Program-made: the position numbers and the translations under genes
Shown here: positions 26,700-35,181 of the stretch, one piece after another
Numbering within the stretch: position 1 is the first letter of the stretch
How the letters are laid out: every line of letters starts with the position of its first letter
The notes under the pieces: generated by a model
Told to the model about the DNA's origin: nothing
What the model saw: the letters and a program-made list of their open reading frames with translations, nothing else
Database searches by the model: none
NCBI GenBank assembly: GCA_947570215.1
Contig: CANOTO010000001.1
Coordinates: 100,104 to 164,103 of the forward strand
Source of the DNA: an uncultured Clostridia bacterium
Lineage (GTDB): Bacteria; Bacillota; Clostridia; Christensenellales; CAG-314
Direction of reading: 5' to 3'
Length of the DNA: 64,000 bases

Positions 26700-28366
26700 T
26701 ATCTTGCGGTTTGTTTTAGAATAATAACCAACGCCAGCACTGCAAGCGCGGTTTTGGCGACGGTTTCCGCAGCAAAGCGCGTTGCGGACTCAAACCCGTC
26801 GTTGTAGTCGCCCACCGCCGAATTGTATTCGTTTATCTTGTCCAATAACGATTTGTATACAGCCGCCGCCTGCTGTTTTTCCGACTCGGAAAGTTGATTG
26901 TAAACTTGCAATGCGGCGTTAATTGCCGTAAACTTACCTTCTAAACTCGAAGCGGAGCTTACCGCGTCCACCGCCGAAATAAAGTTCTTGATAGAGTCCA
27001 CCACGTTAACTTTAATTGTAAAAGTCAGTTCCTTTTCGACACTGCCATACTTGCATTTTATCTTCGTAGTGGTTTCACGAAGCATTTCCTGCCCCGTTGC
27101 CGCATCCAACCACTGAAAGTTACCGTTTGGTACAACCGCGTCCGTCCCGTCGGAATACAATACCTTGACGGTCAGTCCCGCAGGATTAAACCTGTCGCCG
27201 GCGTTATATTCCGTTTGTGTAGGCGTTCCGCTTATTTCGATATCTTTAACCGACTTGACAGTTACTGTCGCAGTCGCAGTTATAGACGGATTCTCTTTAC
27301 TGACGGCGGTAATAATCGTCGAGCCTTCCGCAAGCGCGGAAACCAAACCGTTAGCGTTTACGGTTGCTACCGACGTGTTGCCGCTGCTCCAAGTCACTTG
27401 ACTATTGGCATTTGACGGAGTTGGAGTAACGGACAGCGTAGCCGTACCGCCGACGGCAAGATTTAGCGAGGTTACGTTCATCGCAAGACTCTTCAATTCC
27501 GTCGTTTCAACAGTTCCGTCTCCCCAAATGGCGTCCGCATAGCTTTCGTTATCTATAAACGGATTGCGGTTACCCTGAATTTTGTAAACTTCGTCGTTTC
27601 TCAAGCGTTCTATTTCATCTACGGGGTCGAGCTTATTCCACTTTAACAACAGTTTCCAAGCATTTTCCGTTCCGCCGGCGGAAATAATATTAGTAATAGG
27701 CAAATTGCCCGCAGTCATCTTGCTCTCTACGCTACCGCCGACAGTAGACGTTTTGTTGTAGTGAAGATACACGTACATAACGATACGCGCCACGTCGCCC
27801 TTTGCCATATCCAACGGTTCGAAAACATTTCCGCTCGAATGTCCGCCCAGGTACTTCGTAACGCTTGTGTATTCGGGGACGCCGTTGGGAGCTTCGCCGT
27901 ACAGCTTACTGCCGCGATGATTGTTCAAATCTTTTTCGGCGGGACGCACATGATGCAAATCGCTGCCCCCTCCGCTCGTGCCCCACAAACCGTTAGAGTC
28001 GGATTTCGGCCAAACATGTTCTCGGTTCCAGCCGCCCGAAACGTCCCATTTGTTAAAAGCAATGTCCGTATGAGTATAAAATTCCAACACGGTATTACTG
28101 CCCTTGCCGGGATCGGTATTCGGCGCTTTGTAGCGACAATCGTTATAACTTGAATATGTCGTATGCGTACTAACAATCAAATCATGCAATTGTCCGGACA
28201 ATTCCTTGCCGCTTGTAGCCGTTACTGACGAGTAGTACGCGTCCAAACCCGCCGCCTGCGCGTAGTTTACCTGCGTAAAATAAAAATCGACGTCAGGCAA
28301 AAACATCGCGAACGCGAAACAAAATGCCAACGTCAATACCAACAGCAGTTTCTTTTTGTTTTTCAT
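26699..28366 (-). CDS. Secreted, membrane-anchored endonuclease I with Ig-like domains
   Basis: 555 residues. Signal peptide 1-39. Residues ~42-270 are an endonuclease I (His-Me finger) domain: GGWNREHVWPKS with catalytic His117, DLHHVRP at 137-142, NNHRGSKLYGE with Asn149 as likely metal ligand. Residues ~290-370 are a Big_2 Ig-like domain (SLNLAVGGTATLSVTPTPS...), ~373-455 a second bacterial Ig-like domain (TPTQTEYNAGDRFNPAGLTV). A helical stretch follows, ending in a C-terminal membrane segment (ALAVLALVIIL) with a basic end. It should cut DNA and perhaps RNA non-specifically at the cell surface. GGAG ribosome site. It is co-transcribed with the small lipoprotein. Confidence 0.9.
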   Translation of the reverse strand: MKNKKKLLLVLTLAFCFAFAMFLPDVDFYFTQVNYAQAAGLDAYYSSVTATSGKELSGQLHDLIVSTHTTYSSYNDCRYKAPNTDPGKGSNTVLEFYTHTDIAFNKWDVSGGWNREHVWPKSDSNGLWGTSGGGSDLHHVRPAEKDLNNHRGSKLYGEAPNGVPEYTSVTKYLGGHSSGNVFEPLDMAKGDVARIVMYVYLHYNKTSTVGGSVESKMTAGNLPITNIISAGGTENAWKLLLKWNKLDPVDEIERLRNDEVYKIQGNRNPFIDNESYADAIWGDGTVETTELKSLAMNVTSLNLAVGGTATLSVTPTPSNANSQVTWSSGNTSVATVNANGLVSALAEGSTIITAVSKENPSITATATVTVKSVKDIEISGTPTQTEYNAGDRFNPAGLTVKVLYSDGTDAVVPNGNFQWLDAATGQEMLRETTTKIKCKYGSVEKELTFTIKVNVVDSIKNFISAVDAVSSASSLEGKFTAINAALQVYNQLSESEKQQAAAVYKSLLDKINEYNSAVGDYNDGFESATRFAAETVAKTALAVLALVIILKQTAR

Positions 28367-28459
28367 ACATTACTCCAAACCAAAACCGAATTTCTACTAA
28401 ATACAGTATACTATTATTCAATAATAATCTCAATAGTTTTAGACAAAAAACACAAAAAA

Positions 28460-28482
28460 TTCCCGACAAAAACTGTCGGGAA
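28460..28482 (-). terminator. Terminator of the two-component system
   Basis: TTCCCGACA / TGTCGGGAA with a five-base loop, followed on the minus strand by a T-rich run. Confidence 0.85.
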
Positions 28483-28511
28483 TAGTTGTAATACGTTAAC
28501 TATCCAATAGT

Positions 28512-29735
28512 TTATTCTTTTTTGAATTTATAAGAAGGCAATTCTACTACAAAATACGTCCGCCCGTTGCTGTAGCTTGCGGAAATATCTCCGCCATGAG
28601 TTTGGCTTATCATCTTGGCGATGGAAAGCCCCAGTCCGTTGCCGCTCTTTTCGGCGTTACGCGACTTATCCAAAGTGTAAAACCTGTCGAAAAGGTGAGA
28701 AAGCTGTTCTTCCGACAGTTCTTCGCTGTCGTTGGAAACAGACAGAGTTATATGCCGTCCCGCACACGTCAAGTTCAAAATTATATTACCGTCGCCGACG
28801 GAATACTTGTTAGCGTTGTCCAACAGAATTGTAGTAAGCTGTTTAAGCTGTCCGACATTGCCGAAGACTTTTACGTCGCGGGCTATGTCATATCGAAAAG
28901 ATTTGCCGTTCTCGTAAAATACGGCGTCGTAGCTTAAAACGGTGGTTTCTATGCAGTCGGATATATTGACGGGCTCCATCTGTACTTTTAAGCCGTCGTC
29001 GTTTTTTGCAAGGAACAGCAAGTCGGCAACCAACTCCGCCATACGCTTGGCTTCCAAGCGGGTGTTCTCGATCCATTGCATTTGGCTTGCAACCGTCTCG
29101 TCTTGGTGCGATGCAATAATCTCCGTATTAGCCATAATTACAGACAACGGAGTTTTAAGCTCGTGCGAAGCGTCTGCGACAAACTGCTTTTGTTTGGACC
29201 AGCTATCTTCGACAGGCTTTAACGCTATCCGCGCCAAAATCATACTGATAGCAAAATAACAGCCCACTCCGACAAGCAACGCGCCGCTCGTCAGTAACAC
29301 ATACGCTATAAAACTGTGACGCGAAAAACGGTTGCTAAATACTATTCTTACCATCTCGCCGTTGTTTGAAGTACGTTTTGCAAACTTTATTTTAGCCGAT
29401 ATAATGCCCGACTTTTTGTCGGATTCGGCAATTTCGGCAATTGTTTCTTCTATCAGTTTTACGTCCAAGTTTGCGCTGTCGCCCACTGCCTTGTTAACAA
29501 TGACGCCGCTTGAAAGATTGTACTCGTATAACGCTATATCGCCGAAAAGCTGATTGTCTTCGAACTTTTCGCCGTCGGCAAAGTCGTAATCGAATGCGGC
29601 GTATATACGGTTATCCTTTTCGGCGTCGACGCGGTTGTAACCCGCCGAAAACACGAACAGCATAGCCACAAAAAATACTATGCACACCGACACGACGTTT
29701 ATAGCTACTATTTTTTTGCGCAGACCGTTTATCAC
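28512..29735 (-). CDS. Sensor histidine kinase
   Basis: 407 residues starting at GTG 29735. TM1 at ~10-32, an extracellular sensor region of about 110 residues, TM2 at ~140-165, then HisKA (FVADASHELKTPLSVIMANTE) and HATPase (DNANKYS, GNGLGLSIAKMI) domains. It phosphorylates the response regulator encoded just upstream, whose stop it overlaps as GTGA. The signal is unknown. The next genes downstream are the secreted nuclease and lipoproteins, but a terminator separates them. Confidence 0.92.
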   Translation of the reverse strand: MINGLRKKIVAINVVSVCIVFFVAMLFVFSAGYNRVDAEKDNRIYAAFDYDFADGEKFEDNQLFGDIALYEYNLSSGVIVNKAVGDSANLDVKLIEETIAEIAESDKKSGIISAKIKFAKRTSNNGEMVRIVFSNRFSRHSFIAYVLLTSGALLVGVGCYFAISMILARIALKPVEDSWSKQKQFVADASHELKTPLSVIMANTEIIASHQDETVASQMQWIENTRLEAKRMAELVADLLFLAKNDDGLKVQMEPVNISDCIETTVLSYDAVFYENGKSFRYDIARDVKVFGNVGQLKQLTTILLDNANKYSVGDGNIILNLTCAGRHITLSVSNDSEELSEEQLSHLFDRFYTLDKSRNAEKSGNGLGLSIAKMISQTHGGDISASYSNGRTYFVVELPSYKFKKE

Positions 29736-30406
29736 TCGGTTTTCTCCAAATAATATCCAAGAAGTCTTTTGGTGGAAATTGTCACTTTGCTGCCTACGTA
29801 AAACAGCTTTTTGCGGAGAAAGGACATATACGCTTCGACGTTATTCTCCGTAATGTCGGAGTCCAAGCCCCAAATCTTGGAAATAATTATATCCTTGCTT
29901 ATTACCTGAGTGGAATTGGTCATCAAAAAGCGAAGAATTTCATATTCCTTCGCGCCGAGAGACACTACTTTTTCTCCGCAGGATAGGGTAAAGTTGGAAG
30001 TATTAAGCTTAATATCGGCGAACGTAAGTTCGTCGTATACCAATTCGGACTGACGGCGTGTTAAAGCGCGGATTCGCGCCAAAAGCTCCTCCGTTGCAAA
30101 CGGCTTTGTAAGGTAATCGTCCGCTCCGCAGTCCAAGCCCTTTACCCGCGACGCCACTTCATCCTTGGCCGTAAGCATTAGAATAGGCACGCTGCACTTG
30201 TTTTGGCGCAGTTTGCGCGCCACTTCGTAACCGTCCGTTTGCGGCATCATAACGTCCAAAAGCACCACGTCGTAATCGCCGTTCTTGGCGTAGTAATAGC
30301 CGTCGGCTCCGTCGTACACTACGTCCACAATAAATTTGTTGCGCCTGAGCAATTCGCCCAAAGCGTCCGCTAATTTTACTTCGTCGTCTATAACCAAAAT
30401 TTTCAT
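29732..30406 (-). CDS. OmpR/PhoB-family response regulator
   Basis: 224 residues. Receiver domain with DDE acidic pocket, phosphoacceptor Asp in VVLLDVMMPQ near residue 52 and the Lys in TKPF. Followed by a winged-helix DNA-binding domain (GAKEYEILRFLMTNSTQVISKDIIISKIWGLDSDITENNVEAYMSFLRKKL). A GGGAG site precedes the ATG. Partner of the overlapping histidine kinase. Targets cannot be read here. Confidence 0.93.
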   Translation of the reverse strand: MKILVIDDEVKLADALGELLRRNKFIVDVVYDGADGYYYAKNGDYDVVLLDVMMPQTDGYEVARKLRQNKCSVPILMLTAKDEVASRVKGLDCGADDYLTKPFATEELLARIRALTRRQSELVYDELTFADIKLNTSNFTLSCGEKVVSLGAKEYEILRFLMTNSTQVISKDIIISKIWGLDSDITENNVEAYMSFLRKKLFYVGSKVTISTKRLLGYYLEKTE

Positions 30407-30484
30407 CGCGTTCTCCCGCCTACGTAGAATTATACTGCTTTGTGTAAAATCAATGTACCCTACGTCGCTTAAATAAGACTGAAC

Positions 30485-31144
30485 TTACGCCAAACGCATT
30501 ATACCGTCGATTATATAAGTCAACTGACGCGGAGTATCGGCGACATACGACGCGCCGTGCTCCCGCAAAAATTCCGCGCTTCGAAAGCCCCAAGTAACCG
30601 AAACGCAAGCTATACCGGCGTTACGAGCCGTAGCGATATCCACGTCGCTGTCGCCGCAGTAAACGGCGTTGTTGCGGTTGACGCCAAGACTGTTCATAAG
30701 TTCGACTATCTTGATTGGATTGGGCTTGGTTACGGCGTAGTCGGTCGTTCCGCATACATAGGTTATCAATCCGCCGAAATACTTGTCGCACAGCTCGCGA
30801 GCGCAGTTTTCGTCCTTGTTGGAATGAACCGCCGGCGTAAAACCGCGCGCAATCAAATCGGACAGCATTTCTTTTACGCCGTCGTACGGCTTTGTATGCT
30901 CGTCGGTATGGGCGTTGTAGTATTCGCGCTGCAACGCGAGCGCCTGCGGCTGCAGTTCGAGTCTATTTTCCGTTACAGCGCGCGCCATAAGCACGCTTAC
31001 ACCGTTGCCTATCATCATACGTACCTGCTCGGACGAATAAGTAGGCAAATCGAGTTTTGTCATGGCGTAATTGACGCTGTCGGTCAAATCCGACAACGTA
31101 TCGAGCAGGGTGCCGTCTAAATCGAAAATTACAAGTTTAGTCAT
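30485..31144 (-). CDS. HAD-superfamily phosphatase (phosphoglycolate-phosphatase-like)
   Basis: 219 residues from the ATG at 31144, giving the canonical start MTKLVIFDLDGTLLDT. An upstream TTG frame would extend into the sdaA tail repeats and is rejected. HAD motifs: DLDGTLLDT, HSNKD (motif II), KPNP (motif III Lys), YCGDSDVDIATARNAG (motif IV). The ribosome site is poor. Substrates may include phosphoglycolate or pyrophosphate, as for Gph/PpaX; not decidable. Confidence 0.85.
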   Translation of the reverse strand: MTKLVIFDLDGTLLDTLSDLTDSVNYAMTKLDLPTYSSEQVRMMIGNGVSVLMARAVTENRLELQPQALALQREYYNAHTDEHTKPYDGVKEMLSDLIARGFTPAVHSNKDENCARELCDKYFGGLITYVCGTTDYAVTKPNPIKIVELMNSLGVNRNNAVYCGDSDVDIATARNAGIACVSVTWGFRSAEFLREHGASYVADTPRQLTYIIDGIMRLA

Positions 31145-31181
31145 ATATGCTTTTGAGTACTCCGTGCAGAAAAAGCCACGA

Positions 31182-31424
31182 CGTTTCGCGCTTTCAGTGA
31201 GCGAATAAAACAACTATTTTTAGCAATCGTGCAAGCCTACCAACTTAGCTAAACCGCCGATTGATGTCTCGCGCTTTCGGCGGATAAGGAGGCTACCGGC
31301 CTATAAGTTTGGCCAAACCGCCTGTCGCCGTTTCGCGCCTTCCGTGAGCGAATAAATCTACTTCTTGTCTATTGTGTTGCTACCGCCTACCAGTTTGGCT
31401 AATCCACCAATGGAAGTCTCACGA
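31182..31424 (-). repeat. Tandem degenerate copies of the sdaA 3' end
   Basis: The end of sdaA encodes RETSIGGLAKLVG (31386-31424). Beyond its stop the same tail recurs: 31292-31355 encodes RETATGGLAKLIGR-stop, 31231-31287 encodes RETSIGGLAKLVGLHDC-stop, and 31182-31209 a partial copy (RETS). Copies 1 and 3 share the leading TTATTCGCTCAC. The copies differ mostly at synonymous positions, so they diverged while under coding selection. They look like displaced 3' ends from related alleles. Confidence 0.8.
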
Positions 31425-32575
31425 TAATTCTCGGGAATATCCCGTCCCGTTTCGTACATGGCTTTTACAACCGCGTCAAAGGAGACCTTGCGGGAATCGG
31501 CAAGGAACGTCGCCAAGCTTACGGCGTTGATTGCGCGCATTGCGGCAACGGCGTTACGCTCGATGCAGGGTATCTGCACCAAACCGCATACAGGGTCGCA
31601 TGTAAGCCCCAAATGGTGCTCTAACGCAACTTCCGCAGAGTATTCTATTTCGTCAAGCGTCATTCCGTACAGTTCGGCCAACCCTGCCGCCGCCATAGAA
31701 CACGCGGTGCCTATTTCCGCCTGACAACCGCATTCCGCACCGGAAATTGAAGCGTTGGTTTTAACGACGTTACCGATAATTCCGGCGGTTAACAGTCCGC
31801 GATGAATTTGTTCGTCGGAAAAATTCAATTGCCGTGAGGCATAGCCGAATACCGCGGGCAAAACTCCGCTTGCTCCGCAAGTAGGCGCAGTGACTACCAC
31901 TCCGCCGGAAGCGTTTTGTTCACCCACGGCAAAGGCGTAGGACGACACAATTCGGTCTTGCCGCGTTTGAGCCGATTCCGCATTACCGCAGCCCTGAGTC
32001 AGCTTTTTAGCGCGGCGTTCGACGTTGAGTCCGCCCGGAAGCGTACCTTCGCGTTCCAGTCCGTCGTCGATGCATTTATTCATTATTCTCCAAGCATTTC
32101 GGATATAGTCGGTTACACCGTCGTCTTCGAAACGTAAAGCGTACTGCCAATACCGAAGACTGTTATGCTTGCAATAATCCTTTATCTGCTCAAAGGTTCG
32201 GTGCGGATATATATTCTCGCTTTCGACGAACGTTTCTCCCGCCACAAGTATATCTCCGCCGCCTATGCTGAAAACCTGCATTTTGCAAACTTCTACTCCG
32301 TCATCGTATCCCGCCAAGTCCATAGTATTAGGGTGCGCGCACTTGGTTTCGGCGTCGAACACAATTGTTACCGAGCGGTTGCCGAACGCCTTGATAACAG
32401 CAACGTCCGTACCGTGTCCCTTGCCTGTTAAAGCAAGCGAACCGTACAGAGTAACGACGTAGCGCTCGTGTCCGTCGTTTTCCGACAAAAACCGCTCCAC
32501 CGCGTTGACAGGTCCCATTGTGTGCGAGCTGGACGGCCCGACGCCTATTTTGTACAGTTGTTTGAGACTTTTCAT
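31358..32575 (-). CDS. sdaA: Iron-sulfur L-serine ammonia-lyase, single chain
   Basis: 405 residues. The N-terminal beta part has GVGPSSSHTMGPVNA. The C-terminal alpha part holds the [4Fe-4S] cysteines in CGASGVLPAVF, CGCQAEIGTACSMAAAG and CDPVCGLVQIPCIERNAVAA, and ends RETSIGGLAKLVG. It deaminates L-serine to pyruvate and ammonia; the cluster is oxygen-labile, in keeping with an anaerobe. Downstream lie extra copies of its own tail (31182-31355). Confidence 0.95.
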   Translation of the reverse strand: MKSLKQLYKIGVGPSSSHTMGPVNAVERFLSENDGHERYVVTLYGSLALTGKGHGTDVAVIKAFGNRSVTIVFDAETKCAHPNTMDLAGYDDGVEVCKMQVFSIGGGDILVAGETFVESENIYPHRTFEQIKDYCKHNSLRYWQYALRFEDDGVTDYIRNAWRIMNKCIDDGLEREGTLPGGLNVERRAKKLTQGCGNAESAQTRQDRIVSSYAFAVGEQNASGGVVVTAPTCGASGVLPAVFGYASRQLNFSDEQIHRGLLTAGIIGNVVKTNASISGAECGCQAEIGTACSMAAAGLAELYGMTLDEIEYSAEVALEHHLGLTCDPVCGLVQIPCIERNAVAAMRAINAVSLATFLADSRKVSFDAVVKAMYETGRDIPENYRETSIGGLAKLVGGSNTIDKK

Positions 32576-32695
32576 AATTTTTCCGTTAAATTTTTTTTGT
32601 TGAAATTATTCTGCGAGACATATGTCTACGCACGCTCGAAACGACTTATTGCCGTATTCGTATAAAAATGCCTAACCAATAGAATACCGAACGAA

Positions 32696-33136
32696 TTATA
32701 CGCTTTGCCAAATTATAGTGACCGGTCCCCAGTTGCTTTGCGTAACAGTCATATCCGCGCCGAATACCCCGAGTTTTGCGGGCACGCCGAGATCTGCAAG
32801 CAAGTTCGCAGTACGCAGATATAATTTGTCCGCCCTGTCGGGTTCTTCCGCATTGAAAAAACTCGGACGGTTACCCTTGGACAAGTCCGCCGCAAGCGTA
32901 AATTGAGAAACAAGCATGATTTCACCCGATACGTCTTGTACCGATAAATTCATTTTGCCGTTTCCGTCTTCGAAAATACGCAGCTTTGCAAGCTTGTCGG
33001 CAAAAACTTCGCATTGCCTTTCACTGTCGCCCCGTTCAACACAAAAAAATACGACGAGTCCCTTGTCTATTCGAGATACAGCTTCGCCGCCGACAGACAG
33101 CTCCGCGTTATAAACGCGTTGAATTACCGCTTTCAT
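32696..33136 (-). CDS. dtd: D-aminoacyl-tRNA deacylase
   Basis: 146 residues from the ATG at 33136, giving the family start MKAVIQRVYNAELSVGGE; the longer frame is unsupported. Motifs: SQFTLAADLSKGNRPSF (with the SQFTL signature) and GVFGADMTVTQSNWGPVTIIW (the GPVTI site). Dtd removes D-amino acids from tRNA. It lies 120 bases upstream of sdaA. Confidence 0.95.
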   Translation of the reverse strand: MKAVIQRVYNAELSVGGEAVSRIDKGLVVFFCVERGDSERQCEVFADKLAKLRIFEDGNGKMNLSVQDVSGEIMLVSQFTLAADLSKGNRPSFFNAEEPDRADKLYLRTANLLADLGVPAKLGVFGADMTVTQSNWGPVTIIWQSV

Positions 33137-33207
33137 TATCCACCGAAATAAAGTATTTTTTACAGTATAACACAAAAAAACGACAAAGCAAACTTTATAA
33201 CAAAAAT

Positions 33208-33234
33208 AAACGCTTGAAAGTTATTCAAGCGTTT
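33208..33234 (-). terminator. Terminator of the FAD/kinase cluster
   Basis: AAACGCTTGAA / TTCAAGCGTTT, 11-bp stem, 130 bases past the last gene of the cluster. Another member of the AAACGCTT family. Confidence 0.75.
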
Positions 33235-33365
33235 ACGGCGGCGGCTGTAGACAAAATCATACGACCGCCGTCTGCATTTTACAATGTTATTCTTCGTTAA
33301 ACTGCTTGATTGCCGCAAAAGTAAATTATGCTTCCGTAACTTATAAAACGGAACGCGCAAGCGAC

Positions 33366-35102
33366 CTACCACTTTTCGCGGATAAAGCGTTTTTCGTCTT
33401 CCTTTAAGTCCAGTCCCAAGGTTCCGCCGGGGTTCATAAGGTTATCGGGGTCGAAATGGTTCTTCAATACTTTGAGTATTTCCATTTGTCGCGAGCCTAT
33501 CTGTCCTTCCAGCCACGGAGCGAAAAATTTGCCCACGCCGTGATGGTGAGATATTGCCGCGCCGCTCTTTTGAATGTGATCGAGAATACCGCTCCAATAA
33601 TTGACGAAATCATCAAGCGTATTCATCTTGGCTATGAAGATAAAGTACAGGTTAGCCCCTTGGGGATAACAGTGGGACATATGCGTCATACAAATTGTAT
33701 TGGGACGGGAATGACAGTATTCGCGCACAAGCTGATGGACGTGTTCCATTTGGCTCCAGGTTACCGAGCATTCCAACGTGTCCGTCATAACGCCGAAGTC
33801 CTGCATAGTATCCCTGAGATACGGGTCGTTGAAACGTCCCTTTTCCCAAGCGGACGTTACCATTCCCGTAAGGCTCATTGCCTTGTGCTTTTTGCAAATG
33901 CGCTTGACGTTGCGGGCGATATTCTTACAAAAGCCCTTTTCACCGTCGGTAAACCCAAGAAACAAACAGCGCTTGTGCGGCTTGTAGCCGAGATTGCTGA
34001 GCATTTTGCCGAGAACGCTTTCCGACACGCCGTACAGGTGCATCATCATATCCGTTTCTTCGGGGTCGGACAAACGGAACACGCTGGGGCGACCGCATTC
34101 GCACTGCATAATCTCGCGCGCGGCGTCCATTGCCGTTTCCCAATCCTTAAACATATAGCTGAACTTGTAATGATTTTCGGGCATATGGCGGTAAACCTTT
34201 AGCGTAACATGCGTTAACACACCGAACGCGCCTTCGCTGCCCATCATTATTTGATTGATATCGGGTCCCGTAGCTTTGGCGGGGAAAGCTTCCGTTTTGA
34301 CAATTCCCGTAGGGGTTGCGTATTCCTGAGCTATTACGATATCTTCTATCTTGCCGTAATAGGTGGAGTTTTGCCCCGCGCCGCGCGTTACTGTCCAGCC
34401 GCCGACGCTGCTGTACTCAAAGGACTGCGGAAAGTGTCCGCAGGTGTAGGCGCGCTTTGCGCCGAAAAGCTTGACGGCGTTGTTGAGCGTTTCTTCCAGC
34501 TTCGGTCCGCTCATACCCGCTTCCACAGTAATTGTTTGGTCGGTCTCGTTAAAGTCGATTACCTTGTTGAAGTGACGGCGCATATCCAAACTTATTCCGC
34601 CGCAAATAGGCTCTACACCGCGGGTTACGGACGAACCGCCGCCGTAAACGTACAGCGGGATTTTTTCTTCCGAACACAAAGATACGATTTTTTCGATTTG
34701 CTCCTTATTTTGCGGGTAAACCACTGCGTCGGGGACGTTATCCGCTATATGCTCGCGCAAACGCAGCAGGTCGAACATCGTCTTGCCGTAGGCCACGGAC
34801 AGCCTGTCGTAGTCGTCTACGGAAACGTTGTCGCTTCCGGCGACGTCGCGCAGCTTGTTCAAAAATTTTTCGCTAAGCGCGCAGGGCTTGTCAAGCTTCA
34901 CTTCTTCCAATCCCAACGGCTCGTCGTAATTCTTGAAATCGTCGTCCGTAAGATGAAATATTTCCTTCATCAATTTGTACAGATTTTCCTTTGGAATCTT
35001 ATTAAAGTTGGGATCGCCCCACTTAAAAATGGAACGGTAACTTTTTGCAGGGGGCGTTTCGAGATACCATTTCGGTTCGAAGCCTTTGTAGGGTTTGCTC
35101 AT
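33366..35102 (-). CDS. Alkylglycerone-phosphate-synthase-like FAD flavoprotein
   Basis: 578 residues. FAD-binding PCMH-type domain (PLYVYGGGSSVTRGVEPICGGISLDMR, SVGGWTVTRGAGQNSTYYGKIEDIV), then a cap and a C-terminal region with SHCYPQGANLYFIFI and AAISHHHGVGKFFAPWL. The three-histidine HHHGVGK motif and the preceding Tyr are hallmarks of alkyl-DHAP synthase, not of lactate or glycolate oxidases. In animals that enzyme swaps the acyl group of acyl-DHAP for a fatty alcohol. Bacterial members have unclear roles. It is the last gene of a cluster with an FGGY kinase and GlpA/GlpB-like flavoproteins. Fatty alcohol or ether-lipid chemistry versus oxidation of a polyol remains open. Confidence 0.8.
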   Translation of the reverse strand: MSKPYKGFEPKWYLETPPAKSYRSIFKWGDPNFNKIPKENLYKLMKEIFHLTDDDFKNYDEPLGLEEVKLDKPCALSEKFLNKLRDVAGSDNVSVDDYDRLSVAYGKTMFDLLRLREHIADNVPDAVVYPQNKEQIEKIVSLCSEEKIPLYVYGGGSSVTRGVEPICGGISLDMRRHFNKVIDFNETDQTITVEAGMSGPKLEETLNNAVKLFGAKRAYTCGHFPQSFEYSSVGGWTVTRGAGQNSTYYGKIEDIVIAQEYATPTGIVKTEAFPAKATGPDINQIMMGSEGAFGVLTHVTLKVYRHMPENHYKFSYMFKDWETAMDAAREIMQCECGRPSVFRLSDPEETDMMMHLYGVSESVLGKMLSNLGYKPHKRCLFLGFTDGEKGFCKNIARNVKRICKKHKAMSLTGMVTSAWEKGRFNDPYLRDTMQDFGVMTDTLECSVTWSQMEHVHQLVREYCHSRPNTICMTHMSHCYPQGANLYFIFIAKMNTLDDFVNYWSGILDHIQKSGAAISHHHGVGKFFAPWLEGQIGSRQMEILKVLKNHFDPDNLMNPGGTLGLDLKEDEKRFIREKW

Positions 35103-35181
35103 GGCTAAATATACTCCTTTTATATTCTTATTCGAAAATTACGCGAGCGCGCAAAAATGTGCAAGCCGCGCGCCTGCTTCC

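Noticed and set aside
31145..31213. Extended N-terminus of the HAD phosphatase from TTG 31213
   Set aside because: The extension translates the degenerate sdaA tail copy; the family start MTKLVIFDLDG is at 31144.
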